Below, piece after piece: positions 56,960 through 64,000 of a stretch of DNA of 64,000 nt (its first letter is position 1; the number at the start of each line of letters is the position of its first letter). This DNA is from Herbaspirillum hiltneri N3 (GTDB lineage: Bacteria; Pseudomonadota; Gammaproteobacteria; Burkholderiales; Burkholderiaceae_D), in NCBI RefSeq assembly GCF_001267925.1, contig NZ_CP011409.1:930001-994000 (forward strand), in the 5' to 3' direction. Below the pieces are notes generated by a model. It worked only from the letters and a program-made list of their open reading frames with translations. It was not told the DNA's origin and did not search any database. The position numbers were made by a program, and so were the translations under genes.

Positions 56960-58459
56960 TCAGACCGGCGACGGCGTGGCCGCGTCCAAGGGATAGACCG
57001 GACGGCGCACCTTGCGGATAGGGAACAGGTCGAAGTTGGAGCTGGTCGGGCCGCCGCTGTCGGAGTCGCATTCCACCAAGCCCTTGCTGATCGGGACGAA
57101 CACCGGACGGCAATACATGCGCGACTTCAGGATTACGTAGTCCATGGCGGCCGGATCGAGGCCGAGGCTGGTGAACACGCCGAGGTCGTACGGCTCCACG
57201 CGCTCTTCGGTGATGACAATCTTCGCCGCGCCGGTATCGAACAGCACGCTGCTGCCCATGTTGATGGTTGAGCCGGTATAGATGGGACCGGACACGCGGA
57301 ACACGCCGTCGGTGATCGCCAGCACCTTGCCGGTCAGTTGCAGCGGGGTCTTGACGATGCCCTGCTGCGTCAGCGCCACCTTGTTGCCGACCGCCAGCGT
57401 GACAGAGGTGCCGACGCCGGCCTTGAGCAATTGCGCGACCGCTTCGGGATCGCTGATCGGACCGGCGGCGATACCGCTCATGCCTTCGGCCAGCGCCGCT
57501 TCCAATACGTCCATGGTGTTGCAGGTGCCGCCCGACATGACGTTGTCGCTGTGATCCAGCAACAGCACCGGCCCCTTGCCGGGACCGGCGGCCATCTCGC
57601 GCGCATGCGCCAGCGACTGGCGCAGCGGTTGGCTGTCGTAGACGAAGTCGTCGCGTTCGGCCCAGATCTGTTGTGCGATGTCATCGGCCACACGTTGTGC
57701 GAGCGCGGCATCGTTGTCGGTCACCACCACCACCGACATGCCGGCATCGCGGAAGTCGGACAGCGGGAATCCCGCCAGCACCGACACCGCCAATACGCCC
57801 GCCTGCCGCTCGGCCAGTTTGGCCCGTTCGACCGCGCGCTGCATGGCCGACGCAGAGGTATTGCTGGTCAGCGTCGCCGACAGCAGCGGCACTTGACGCC
57901 AGCCGGTGACCGGGCGCGATTTCTCCTGCAGCAATTCCACCAGCAGGCGGCCGGCATGTTCACCGGTCTCGAACATGTCGATGTGCGGATAAGTCTTGAA
58001 GCTGACGATGATGTCGGCGTTGTCGACCATCTTCTGCGTGACGTTGCCGTGCAGGTCGAGCGCCACGCACAGCGGCACGTGCGGCGCGATCTTGCGGATG
58101 CGTTCAAGCAGCGTGCCTTCGCCGTCGTCGGCATTTTCCGCCACCATGGCGCCATGCAGGTCCAGCATGATGGCGTCGCAGCCGCCTTCGACGGCACGCA
58201 CGATCGCATCGGTCATCAGCGTATAGGCATCGGCCGCCACGGTCGCGCTCGGATTGGCGGTCGCTGCCAACGGCGTCACGATGGTCGCGGACATGCCGTC
58301 GGCGATATCGAGGAAAGCGCCCATCGCGGTACGCGCGCCTTTCTGGTCCTTGTACGCGGCGCCATCCCATTGCGGCAGGAAGGCTTCCAGCGGCGTCGGG
58401 ATCGGCGAGAAGGTGTTGGTCTCGTGGTTGAGGCGGGCGACGACAATCTTTAACGGCAT
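56960..58459 (-). CDS. M81-family metallopeptidase (MlrC-like)
   Basis: The protein has 499 residues. NHETNTFSP near the N-terminus (11-19), LDLHGAM (99-105), LDLHGNV (134-140), YPHIDMFETG (157-166) and LLDHSDNVMSGGTCNT (about 300) match the DUF1485/MlrC N- and C-terminal domains, a zinc-dependent hydrolase family. The founding member, MlrC, cuts linear microcystin breakdown products, but most relatives occur outside mlr clusters and have other or unknown substrates. It lies 19 bases downstream of an M20-type amidohydrolase gene. Confidence 0.92.
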   Translation of the reverse strand: MPLKIVVARLNHETNTFSPIPTPLEAFLPQWDGAAYKDQKGARTAMGAFLDIADGMSATIVTPLAATANPSATVAADAYTLMTDAIVRAVEGGCDAIMLDLHGAMVAENADDGEGTLLERIRKIAPHVPLCVALDLHGNVTQKMVDNADIIVSFKTYPHIDMFETGEHAGRLLVELLQEKSRPVTGWRQVPLLSATLTSNTSASAMQRAVERAKLAERQAGVLAVSVLAGFPLSDFRDAGMSVVVVTDNDAALAQRVADDIAQQIWAERDDFVYDSQPLRQSLAHAREMAAGPGKGPVLLLDHSDNVMSGGTCNTMDVLEAALAEGMSGIAAGPISDPEAVAQLLKAGVGTSVTLAVGNKVALTQQGIVKTPLQLTGKVLAITDGVFRVSGPIYTGSTINMGSSVLFDTGAAKIVITEERVEPYDLGVFTSLGLDPAAMDYVILKSRMYCRPVFVPISKGLVECDSDSGGPTSSNFDLFPIRKVRRPVYPLDAATPSPV

Positions 58460-58478
58460 GACATTTCCTTGGCGATGT

Positions 58479-59732
58479 TCAGACTACTTTTGCACTGGCG
58501 AGCATGGCATGCAGCAGCACGTTGGCCCCGGCTTCCAGATGCTCGGGTTTGGCGTCCTCGATCTCGTTGTGGCTCACGCCATCCTTGCACGGTACGAAAA
58601 TCATCCCGGCCGGTGCCAGGCGCGCGGCGTAGATGGCGTCGTGGCCGGCGCCGGAAACCACATCCATGGTGGCGTAGCCGAGCATGGCCGATGCATTGCG
58701 CACTTCACCCACGCAATCGGGATGGAAGGGGCAGGGCGGGAAGTAGGACACGCGTTCCAGTTCGATTTTCAATCCGGTCTTCTGGCGGGTTTGCTCCAGA
58801 TACGCCAGCAAGTCTTCGTGCATCCGGTTCAGCGTTTCATCGCTGACGTTGCGCAGGTCGATGGAGAACTTCACCTGGCCCGGAATCACGTTGCGGCTGT
58901 TCGGCATCACTTGCACCTGGCCGACGGTGCCGCGGCCGTAGGGCGGATAGCGGTTCGCAATCGCCACGACCTCCTGCATGATGTACGTTGAGACCTGCAG
59001 TGCATCCTTGCGGATTTCCATCGGCGTCGGACCGGCATGCGATTCGAAGCCGGTGACCGTGCAGTCGTACCACGACAGGCCGAGCACCGCCGGCACCACG
59101 CCGATGACGGTGTCGGCGTTTTCCAGCACCGGCCCCTGTTCGATGTGCGCTTCGTAATACGCGCCGATCGGATGATCGCCGCACTTTTGTTCACCGATAT
59201 AGCCGATGCGCGCCAGTTCGTCCCTGACGTTCTTGCCGTCGACGTCGGTCGCACTGTAGGCATGCTCCAGCGTGAATGCGCCGCAGAACACGCCCGAACC
59301 CATCATCACCGGCACGAAGCGCGAACCTTCTTCATTGGTCCACACCGCGACCTCGATCGGCGCTTCGGTCTGGATGTTGTGCTGGTTGAGGGTGCGGATC
59401 ACTTCCATGCCGGCCAGCACGCCGTAGTTGCCGTCGAACTTGCCGCCGGTCGGCTGCGTGTCGATATGCGAACCGGTGACGACGGGCGGCAAGTCGTTGT
59501 TGCGGCCGGCGCGCCGCATGAAGATGTTGCCGATCTGATCGACCGTGACGCTCATGCCCTCCTGTTTCGCCCAGCTGCTGACGAGGTCGCGGCCCTGCCT
59601 GTCGAGGTCGGTCAGCGCCAGGCGGCAGACGCCGCCCTTCGGCGTTGCGCCGATGGCGCCGAGTTCCATCAGCGAGTTCCACAGGCGTTTGCCGTCGATG
59701 CGTAAATTGGTGATGCTGGTTTTCGTGTTCAT
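58479..59732 (-). CDS. M20-type Zn-dependent amidohydrolase (N-carbamoyl-amino-acid hydrolase / allantoate amidohydrolase family)
   Basis: The protein has 417 residues. Metal ligands are His89 and Asp91 region (TGSHIDTQPTGGKFDGNYGVLAG, with Asp100) and Glu134/Glu135 (WTNEEGSRF), a distal His in GAGHDAIYAARL, and the dimerisation lid between (HIEQGPVLE, ESHAGPTPM). The sequence fits the hydantoinase/carbamoylase family (HyuC, AllC, beta-ureidopropionase). It cleaves a carbamoyl or amide bond from an amino-acid-like compound. It follows livF by 48 bases and precedes the M81 gene by 19 bases. Confidence 0.93.
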   Translation of the reverse strand: MNTKTSITNLRIDGKRLWNSLMELGAIGATPKGGVCRLALTDLDRQGRDLVSSWAKQEGMSVTVDQIGNIFMRRAGRNNDLPPVVTGSHIDTQPTGGKFDGNYGVLAGMEVIRTLNQHNIQTEAPIEVAVWTNEEGSRFVPVMMGSGVFCGAFTLEHAYSATDVDGKNVRDELARIGYIGEQKCGDHPIGAYYEAHIEQGPVLENADTVIGVVPAVLGLSWYDCTVTGFESHAGPTPMEIRKDALQVSTYIMQEVVAIANRYPPYGRGTVGQVQVMPNSRNVIPGQVKFSIDLRNVSDETLNRMHEDLLAYLEQTRQKTGLKIELERVSYFPPCPFHPDCVGEVRNASAMLGYATMDVVSGAGHDAIYAARLAPAGMIFVPCKDGVSHNEIEDAKPEHLEAGANVLLHAMLASAKVV

Positions 59733-59780
59733 GATGATTCCGTCAAATTCGTTGATTGTTCCGTCGGCTTGGAGAGCAAA

Positions 59781-60485
59781 TCAGGCCGCCAAATTCACGC
59801 CAAGATAGCGATCTTTCGCGCTGTCGTCAGCGAGGAATTCCGCATTGGTCGCGGTATAGGCGACGCGCCCCTGTTCCACAATGTAATGCCGATCCGCCAG
59901 TTGCGTGCACACCGCCAGATTCTGTTCGACCAGGATGATCGACATGCCGGTCGCCTTGATCAGCTTGATCTGCGCGACGATCTCGTCGACGATCACCGGC
60001 GCCAGTCCCTCGACCGGTTCGTCCAGCATCAGCACCTTGGGATGCGTCATCAGCGCGCGCGCAATCGCCAGCATCTGCTGCTCGCCGCCAGACAACTGGC
60101 CGCCGCCGTTCTTGCGGCGCTCCTTCAGGCGCGGGAAGATCTTGTACACGTCTTCCAGTCCCCAGGCAGAATCCTTGCGCGCCGCCATGGTCAGGTTTTC
60201 TTCCACCGTCAGCAGCTTGAAGATGCCGCGATGTTCCGGCACCAGGCACACGCCGCGCGCAGCAATCTTGTAGGCCGGCAGGCCGGCGACGTTATTGCCT
60301 TCGAACATGACCTTGCCCTGGCGCGGCTGGACCACGCCGACGATGCTCTTCAAGGTGGTGCTCTTGCCGGCGCCGTTGCGGCCCAGCAGCGTCACCACTT
60401 CGCCGGCCGCGACGTCCAGCGACACGCCTTGCAGGATGTGGCTCTTGCCGTAGTAACCGTGAATGTCCTGTACGCTGAGGATCAT
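59781..60485 (-). CDS. livF: Branched-chain/amide ABC transporter ATP-binding protein LivF
   Basis: The protein has 234 residues. Walker A GRNGAGKST (about 36-44), signature LSGGEQQMLAIARAL, Walker B VLMLDEPVEGLAP. This is the LivF type, with no C-terminal BCA domain. It powers high-affinity uptake together with LivG and LivHM. Its ATG overlaps the livG stop by four bases (ATGA). Confidence 0.96.
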   Translation of the reverse strand: MILSVQDIHGYYGKSHILQGVSLDVAAGEVVTLLGRNGAGKSTTLKSIVGVVQPRQGKVMFEGNNVAGLPAYKIAARGVCLVPEHRGIFKLLTVEENLTMAARKDSAWGLEDVYKIFPRLKERRKNGGGQLSGGEQQMLAIARALMTHPKVLMLDEPVEGLAPVIVDEIVAQIKLIKATGMSIILVEQNLAVCTQLADRHYIVEQGRVAYTATNAEFLADDSAKDRYLGVNLAA

Positions 60486-61276
60486 GACGCTTCTCCCGTT
60501 TCCTTCTCCGCTTTCTTTCCACCTGTGATCATGCTGCCCAGATAAGCGCGGCGCACGCGTTCGTCGTTGCGGATTTCGTCCGGCTTGCCTTGCGCCAGGA
60601 TCTGCCCCTGCTGCATCACCGTGATGCTGTCGGAGATGTCCATCACGATGTCCATGTTGTGTTCGATCAGCACGACGGTGTAATTGTCGCGCAGGCTGTG
60701 GATCAGTTTTTTCATGTCGGCGATGTCGTCGATGCCCATGCCGGAGGTCGGTTCATCGAGGAAGATCACCTTCGGCTGTCCCGCCATCGCCATGCCGACT
60801 TCCAGCCGGCGTTGCTGGCCGTGCGAGAGCTCCGACGACAGGCGGTCCGCGACGCCTTGCAGGCTCAGGCGCACCACCAGCTGTTCGGCCACGTCGCAAG
60901 CCTGACGCAGCAACTCAGGCCGCTTCCATGGATTGAGCGCCTGCGCGGGGCGCGTGCCTTGCGCCGCCAGCCGCAGGTTCTCGCGCACGCTCAGGTTGGG
61001 AAACAGGCTCGTCACCTGGAACGAGCGCGCCAGGCCTTTGCGCACGCGCTTGTAGCCGGGCAGGTGTGAAACCTCTTCGCCCTCGACCAGGATGCTGCCC
61101 TCGGTGATCGGCGTGGTGCCGGTCAGCGTGTGGAACAGCGTGGTCTTGCCGGCGCCGTTCGGGCCAATCACCGAATGCACGGTGCCGCGCAGGATATCCA
61201 GCGTGATGTTGTTGACTGCGGTGAACTTGCCGTAGCGCTTGGTGACGTTCACGGCCTTGAGGATGGATGTGCTCAT
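60482..61276 (-). CDS. livG: Branched-chain/amide ABC transporter ATP-binding protein LivG
   Basis: The protein has 264 residues from the ATG at 61276. The open frame runs on to 62197 antisense-free but overlaps livM and has no relation to the family. Walker A GPNGAGKTT, signature LSHGQQRRLEVGMA and Walker B VIFLDEPTSGMG are present. A C-terminal extension (about 240-264, LGSMITGGKKAEKETGEAS) follows the BCA region. Its start overlaps the livM stop (TGATG). Confidence 0.96.
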   Translation of the reverse strand: MSTSILKAVNVTKRYGKFTAVNNITLDILRGTVHSVIGPNGAGKTTLFHTLTGTTPITEGSILVEGEEVSHLPGYKRVRKGLARSFQVTSLFPNLSVRENLRLAAQGTRPAQALNPWKRPELLRQACDVAEQLVVRLSLQGVADRLSSELSHGQQRRLEVGMAMAGQPKVIFLDEPTSGMGIDDIADMKKLIHSLRDNYTVVLIEHNMDIVMDISDSITVMQQGQILAQGKPDEIRNDERVRRAYLGSMITGGKKAEKETGEAS

Positions 61277-62262
61277 CAGTGGATCTCCTTGGCGACGTCG
61301 ATGCGAGGTTTCGCGCCCGGGCGAATGCGTTGCAGCAGCGATTGCGCAAGACCGTACAAGCCTTTGTGCATGTACAGGCTCACGCCGATCAGCAGGAAGC
61401 CGAGCAGCATTAGCCAGCGCGGCCACAGGGTCGACAGCCAGTTGCCGACGAGAACGTAGAAGGATGCGCCCAGCACCGAGGCGAACAGATTGCCGGTGCC
61501 GCCGATGACGGTCATGATCAGGATCGATTCGCTGGTGTGGTATTCGATGTTGGACAGCGGCGCGACGCCGGTCATCATCGCGTGCAAGCCGCCCGCAAGC
61601 CCGGTCACGGCGCCCGAGATGACGAACGCCGCCAGCTTCAGCAAGGTGATGTCGTAGCCCACCGCGGATGCGCGCGCCTCGTTGTCGCGCACCGCCAGCA
61701 GCGTGCGACCCAGTACCGAATCCACCACGCGCTGCAGCAGCCAGAACACCACCACGAACAGGATCGCGACGAAGCTGTAGTACTGCCACGACGTGGTCGT
61801 CGGCAACAGCGTATGGCCCAGCACCGACAGGTTCGGACGCGGAATGTCGAGCAGGCCGTTGTCGCCGCCGGTGATGTCCTTCATCGTGTAGGCGAGGAAG
61901 TAGAACATCTGCGCAAACGCCAGCGTCAGCATGACGAAATAGGTGCCGCGCTGGCGAATCGAAAACCAGCCCACCAGCAGAGCAATCAGCCCGCCGATGA
62001 CGGCGGCGATCATCAGCGAAATCAGCAGCGGCGCCTTCAGGTGCAACAGCGCCAGTCCGGTGGCATAGCTGCCGATGCCGAAGAAAATCCCCTGGCCGAA
62101 CGACATCAGGCCGGTATAGCCGAGCAGCAGGTTGCAACCGAGCGCCGCCAAAGCGAAGATCAGCACTTCGGTCGCCAGCGTGCCGGAACCGACGCACAGC
62201 GGCAGCAGCAACACCACGGCAATGGCCAGCAGGGTGAAGCGGAAATGAGCGATATGTTTCAT
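61276..62262 (-). CDS. livM: Branched-chain/amide ABC transporter permease LivM
   Basis: The protein has 328 residues from the ATG at 62262, which follows GGAGACGGCC. It has about nine membrane helices and the LivM signature RGTYFVMLTLAFAQMFYFLAY, DITGGDNGLLDIPRP and EARASAVGYDITLLKLAAFVISG. It forms the translocation pore with LivH. Starts 10 bases after livH. Confidence 0.96.
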   Translation of the reverse strand: MKHIAHFRFTLLAIAVVLLLPLCVGSGTLATEVLIFALAALGCNLLLGYTGLMSFGQGIFFGIGSYATGLALLHLKAPLLISLMIAAVIGGLIALLVGWFSIRQRGTYFVMLTLAFAQMFYFLAYTMKDITGGDNGLLDIPRPNLSVLGHTLLPTTTSWQYYSFVAILFVVVFWLLQRVVDSVLGRTLLAVRDNEARASAVGYDITLLKLAAFVISGAVTGLAGGLHAMMTGVAPLSNIEYHTSESILIMTVIGGTGNLFASVLGASFYVLVGNWLSTLWPRWLMLLGFLLIGVSLYMHKGLYGLAQSLLQRIRPGAKPRIDVAKEIH

Positions 62263-62272
62263 GGCCGTCTCC

Positions 62273-63133
62273 TCAGCTGGCGCGGCCGAGCAGGCCGTTG
62301 GGACGCAACAGCATGACCGCCGCCATCGCCACATAAATCATCAGATGCGCGCCTTCCGACCACACCGTGCTCATCACGCTCTGCACGATGCCGACCAGAA
62401 TGCCGCCCACCAGCGCACCGGAGAAACTGCCGAGGCCGCCGATCACCACGACCACGAATGCGATGCCCAGCGCCTCCACGCCCATGAACGGCTCGACGCC
62501 GCGGATCGGAGCCGCCAGCGCGCCCGCCAGGCCGGCGGTGAACGCGCCCAGCGCAAACACCAGGCTGAAAATGCGATCGATGTTCAGGCCCAGCAGCGAC
62601 ACCATCTCCGTCGATTCGCTGCCGGCGCGTACGATGGAACCGAGGCGCGTGCCTTCGAGGATCCACCATAACAACAGCGCCATCACGGCGGTGAACGCGA
62701 TCACGAACAGGCGATATTTCGGATAGACGAAACCGCCGGCCATGACCACGCCCTGCAGCAGATCCGGCGGCGAAATATTGTTGCCCAGCGGCCCCCAGTA
62801 AGAGATCACTGCCTCCTGCAACACCAGCGCCAGGCCGACGGTAAACAGAATGTGGAAGTGATGCGGCAAGGCATAAATGTGGCGCAGCACGAAGCGCTCA
62901 ACCAGGAACGCAAACAAGCCCACCACGACGGGCGCGACCAGCAGCGACCACCAGAAATTGACGCCCATTTCGCCGAGCTGGAAGCACAGATAAGCGCCCA
63001 GCAGGAAGAATGCGCCATGCGAGAAATTGACGAAACGCAGCAGGCCGAACACGATGGACAGGCCCACCGCCAGCAAAAAATACAGCATGCCGATGCCGAT
63101 GCCGTTGGCAATTTGCAGCAGATAGATATTCAT
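62273..63133 (-). CDS. livH: Branched-chain/amide ABC transporter permease LivH
   Basis: The protein has 286 residues with about eight helices: NGIGIGMLYFLLAVGLSIVFGLLRFVNFSHGAFF at the N-terminus (in two 17-residue parts) and LAAPIRGVEPFMGVEALGIAFVVVVIGGLGSFSGA near the end. This is the LivH-type permease. It lies between the binding-protein gene (105-bp gap) and livM. Confidence 0.96.
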   Translation of the reverse strand: MNIYLLQIANGIGIGMLYFLLAVGLSIVFGLLRFVNFSHGAFFLLGAYLCFQLGEMGVNFWWSLLVAPVVVGLFAFLVERFVLRHIYALPHHFHILFTVGLALVLQEAVISYWGPLGNNISPPDLLQGVVMAGGFVYPKYRLFVIAFTAVMALLLWWILEGTRLGSIVRAGSESTEMVSLLGLNIDRIFSLVFALGAFTAGLAGALAAPIRGVEPFMGVEALGIAFVVVVIGGLGSFSGALVGGILVGIVQSVMSTVWSEGAHLMIYVAMAAVMLLRPNGLLGRAS

Positions 63134-63238
63134 GAAACCTCGAAACGCTTGTGCAAGCAGCTTGCAGTAATGTGCGGAATTGGCGCCGTGCGAGGGAGGT
63201 GCACGGCGCCGCGCAGAAACAAACCTACATCAACCCGA

Positions 63239-64000
63239 TCAGGTCAATTTGCACATCGTCTTGTCGAGCGCGAGGAAGGACTTGCCGGACGAGATGATGT
63301 CCGCATAGTCGTTCTTGTTGCGCATCTTCGACTTGGCCTTGCCCTTGAGCAGGTAGTAGTTCTTGATGACCTGGTGATCGCCCTTGCGGATTTCTTCGGT
63401 GCCGGTCAGGCCCTCGTACTTCATCCCTTCCATGGCTGCGATGACTGCCTTCGGATCGGTGCTGTTGGCCTTGATGATGGCGTCGAGCACGATCTTGGTA
63501 CAGATGTAGGAGCCGGCCAGGCTGTAGTTCGGATCGATCTTCAGCGCGTCGTTGACCGTCTTGACGAATTCCTTGTTGAACGGTGCGTCAATGGCGTGCC
63601 AGTACTGCGCGCCGAAGTACACGCCGTCGCAGATATCCGCGCCCAGGGTTTCGAACTGCTCCAGGCCGGAAGCCCAGGCCATCAGGATCGTGCAGTTGTT
63701 CTTCATGCCGAAACTGACCGCCTGGCGCAGCGTGTCCGACGATTGCGAGCCGAAGTTCAGCAACAGCAGGACGTCCGGCTTGGCCGCCATGGCATTGGTG
63801 AGGTAGCCGCTGAATTCCTTCTCCGCCAGCGAGTGGTAGCTGTTGCCGACGTGTTCGATGCCTTTTTCCTTGAAGATCGCCTTGGCCGCGCTCAGCAGGC
63901 CGTCGCCGAACACGTATTGCGGCGTGATGGTGTACCAGCGTTTTGCGTTCGGCATTTTTTCCAGCAGCGGCCGCACGGTTTGTTCGATCGCCCCGAAGGT
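63239..64000 (-). CDS. livK: Branched-chain/amide ABC transporter substrate-binding protein LivK-like (5' end outside window)
   Basis: The C-terminal 253 residues are visible; the frame runs off the right edge, so the GTG at 63976 is internal. PQYVFGDGLLSAAKAIFKEKG, PDVLLLLNFGSQSSDTLRQ, DGVYFGAQYW and GLTGTEEIRKGDHQVIKNYYL fit type-1 periplasmic-binding (Peripla_BP_6) proteins of Liv/urea/amide transporters. It catches the solute and delivers it to LivHM. Ligand class cannot be set. First visible gene of livK-livH-livM-livG-livF-M20-M81-EamA. Confidence 0.93.
   Translation of the reverse strand, partial: TFGAIEQTVRPLLEKMPNAKRWYTITPQYVFGDGLLSAAKAIFKEKGIEHVGNSYHSLAEKEFSGYLTNAMAAKPDVLLLLNFGSQSSDTLRQAVSFGMKNNCTILMAWASGLEQFETLGADICDGVYFGAQYWHAIDAPFNKEFVKTVNDALKIDPNYSLAGSYICTKIVLDAIIKANSTDPKAVIAAMEGMKYEGLTGTEEIRKGDHQVIKNYYLLKGKAKSKMRNKNDYADIISSGKSFLALDKTMCKLT

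Noticed and set aside
61277..62197. Extension of the LivG frame
   Set aside because: It overlaps livM and reads as a low-complexity Arg/Gly-rich chain; the ATG at 61276 fits the ABC protein exactly.

Overview
The window is a gene-dense, GC-rich chromosomal segment of a betaproteobacterium of order Burkholderiales. The most likely group is Oxalobacteraceae, and a Herbaspirillum-like organism is my best guess. This rests on recognisable conserved blocks: gatCAB divergent from mreBCD-mrdAB-rlpA; def divergent from dprA-smg-topB; rsmI divergent from lpoA-yraN-diaA-dolP; and a liu (leucine/isovalerate) locus headed by a MerR-type LiuR. No rRNA, tRNA, CRISPR array, transposase or prophage gene was seen.

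Layout. 1-9.3 kb is accessory: the tail of a 3-hydroxyisobutyrate-dehydrogenase-like gene, a small lipoprotein, a LysR regulator divergent from a PdxI/YdbC-type pyridoxal reductase, an FMN reductase, and an iron-responsive cell-surface signalling operon (fecI, fecR, TonB-dependent siderophore receptor, PepSY membrane protein) behind a probable Fur box. 9.4-16.3 kb holds an exported trypsin-like protease with a lipoprotein, a beta-hydroxyacid dehydrogenase with an orphan amino-acid-type binding protein, and an AraC regulator divergent from a fosmidomycin-resistance-type MFS exporter. 16.3-24.9 kb is a remodelled liu locus: liuR, liuA, a thiolase, a DsbA-fold isomerase, a YchJ protein, liuB, an inserted lipoprotein, and a biotin carboxylase that lacks the biotin-carrier part of a normal LiuD. 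Two LiuR-type palindromes flank liuR.

25-46.8 kb is mostly core: an MBL hydrolase, def, a LysM-less relative of the LysM protein usually found beside dprA, dprA, smg, topB, xth, pyrE, a LapA-like protein, a TauD/TfdA dioxygenase, gatB-gatA-gatC, then mreB, mreC, mreD, mrdA, rodA and rlpA, which together build and shape the cell wall. 46.8-54 kb holds an SMR exporter, rsmI, lpoA-yraN-diaA-dolP, a TlpA-like thioredoxin and a chemoreceptor. 54-64 kb holds a GAF-GGDEF-EAL protein followed convergently by a probable eight-gene operon (livK, livH, livM, livG, livF, an M20-type amidohydrolase, an M81/MlrC metallopeptidase and an EamA exporter), which looks like an uptake-and-hydrolysis system for an unidentified nitrogenous compound.

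The observations most worth checking are the carrier-less LiuD in a liu locus without liuC or liuE, the LysM-less dprA neighbour, the LiuR palindrome shared with a divergent MBL hydrolase, and the liv-M20-M81-EamA operon of unknown substrate. I found no clear novel defence or mobile system.
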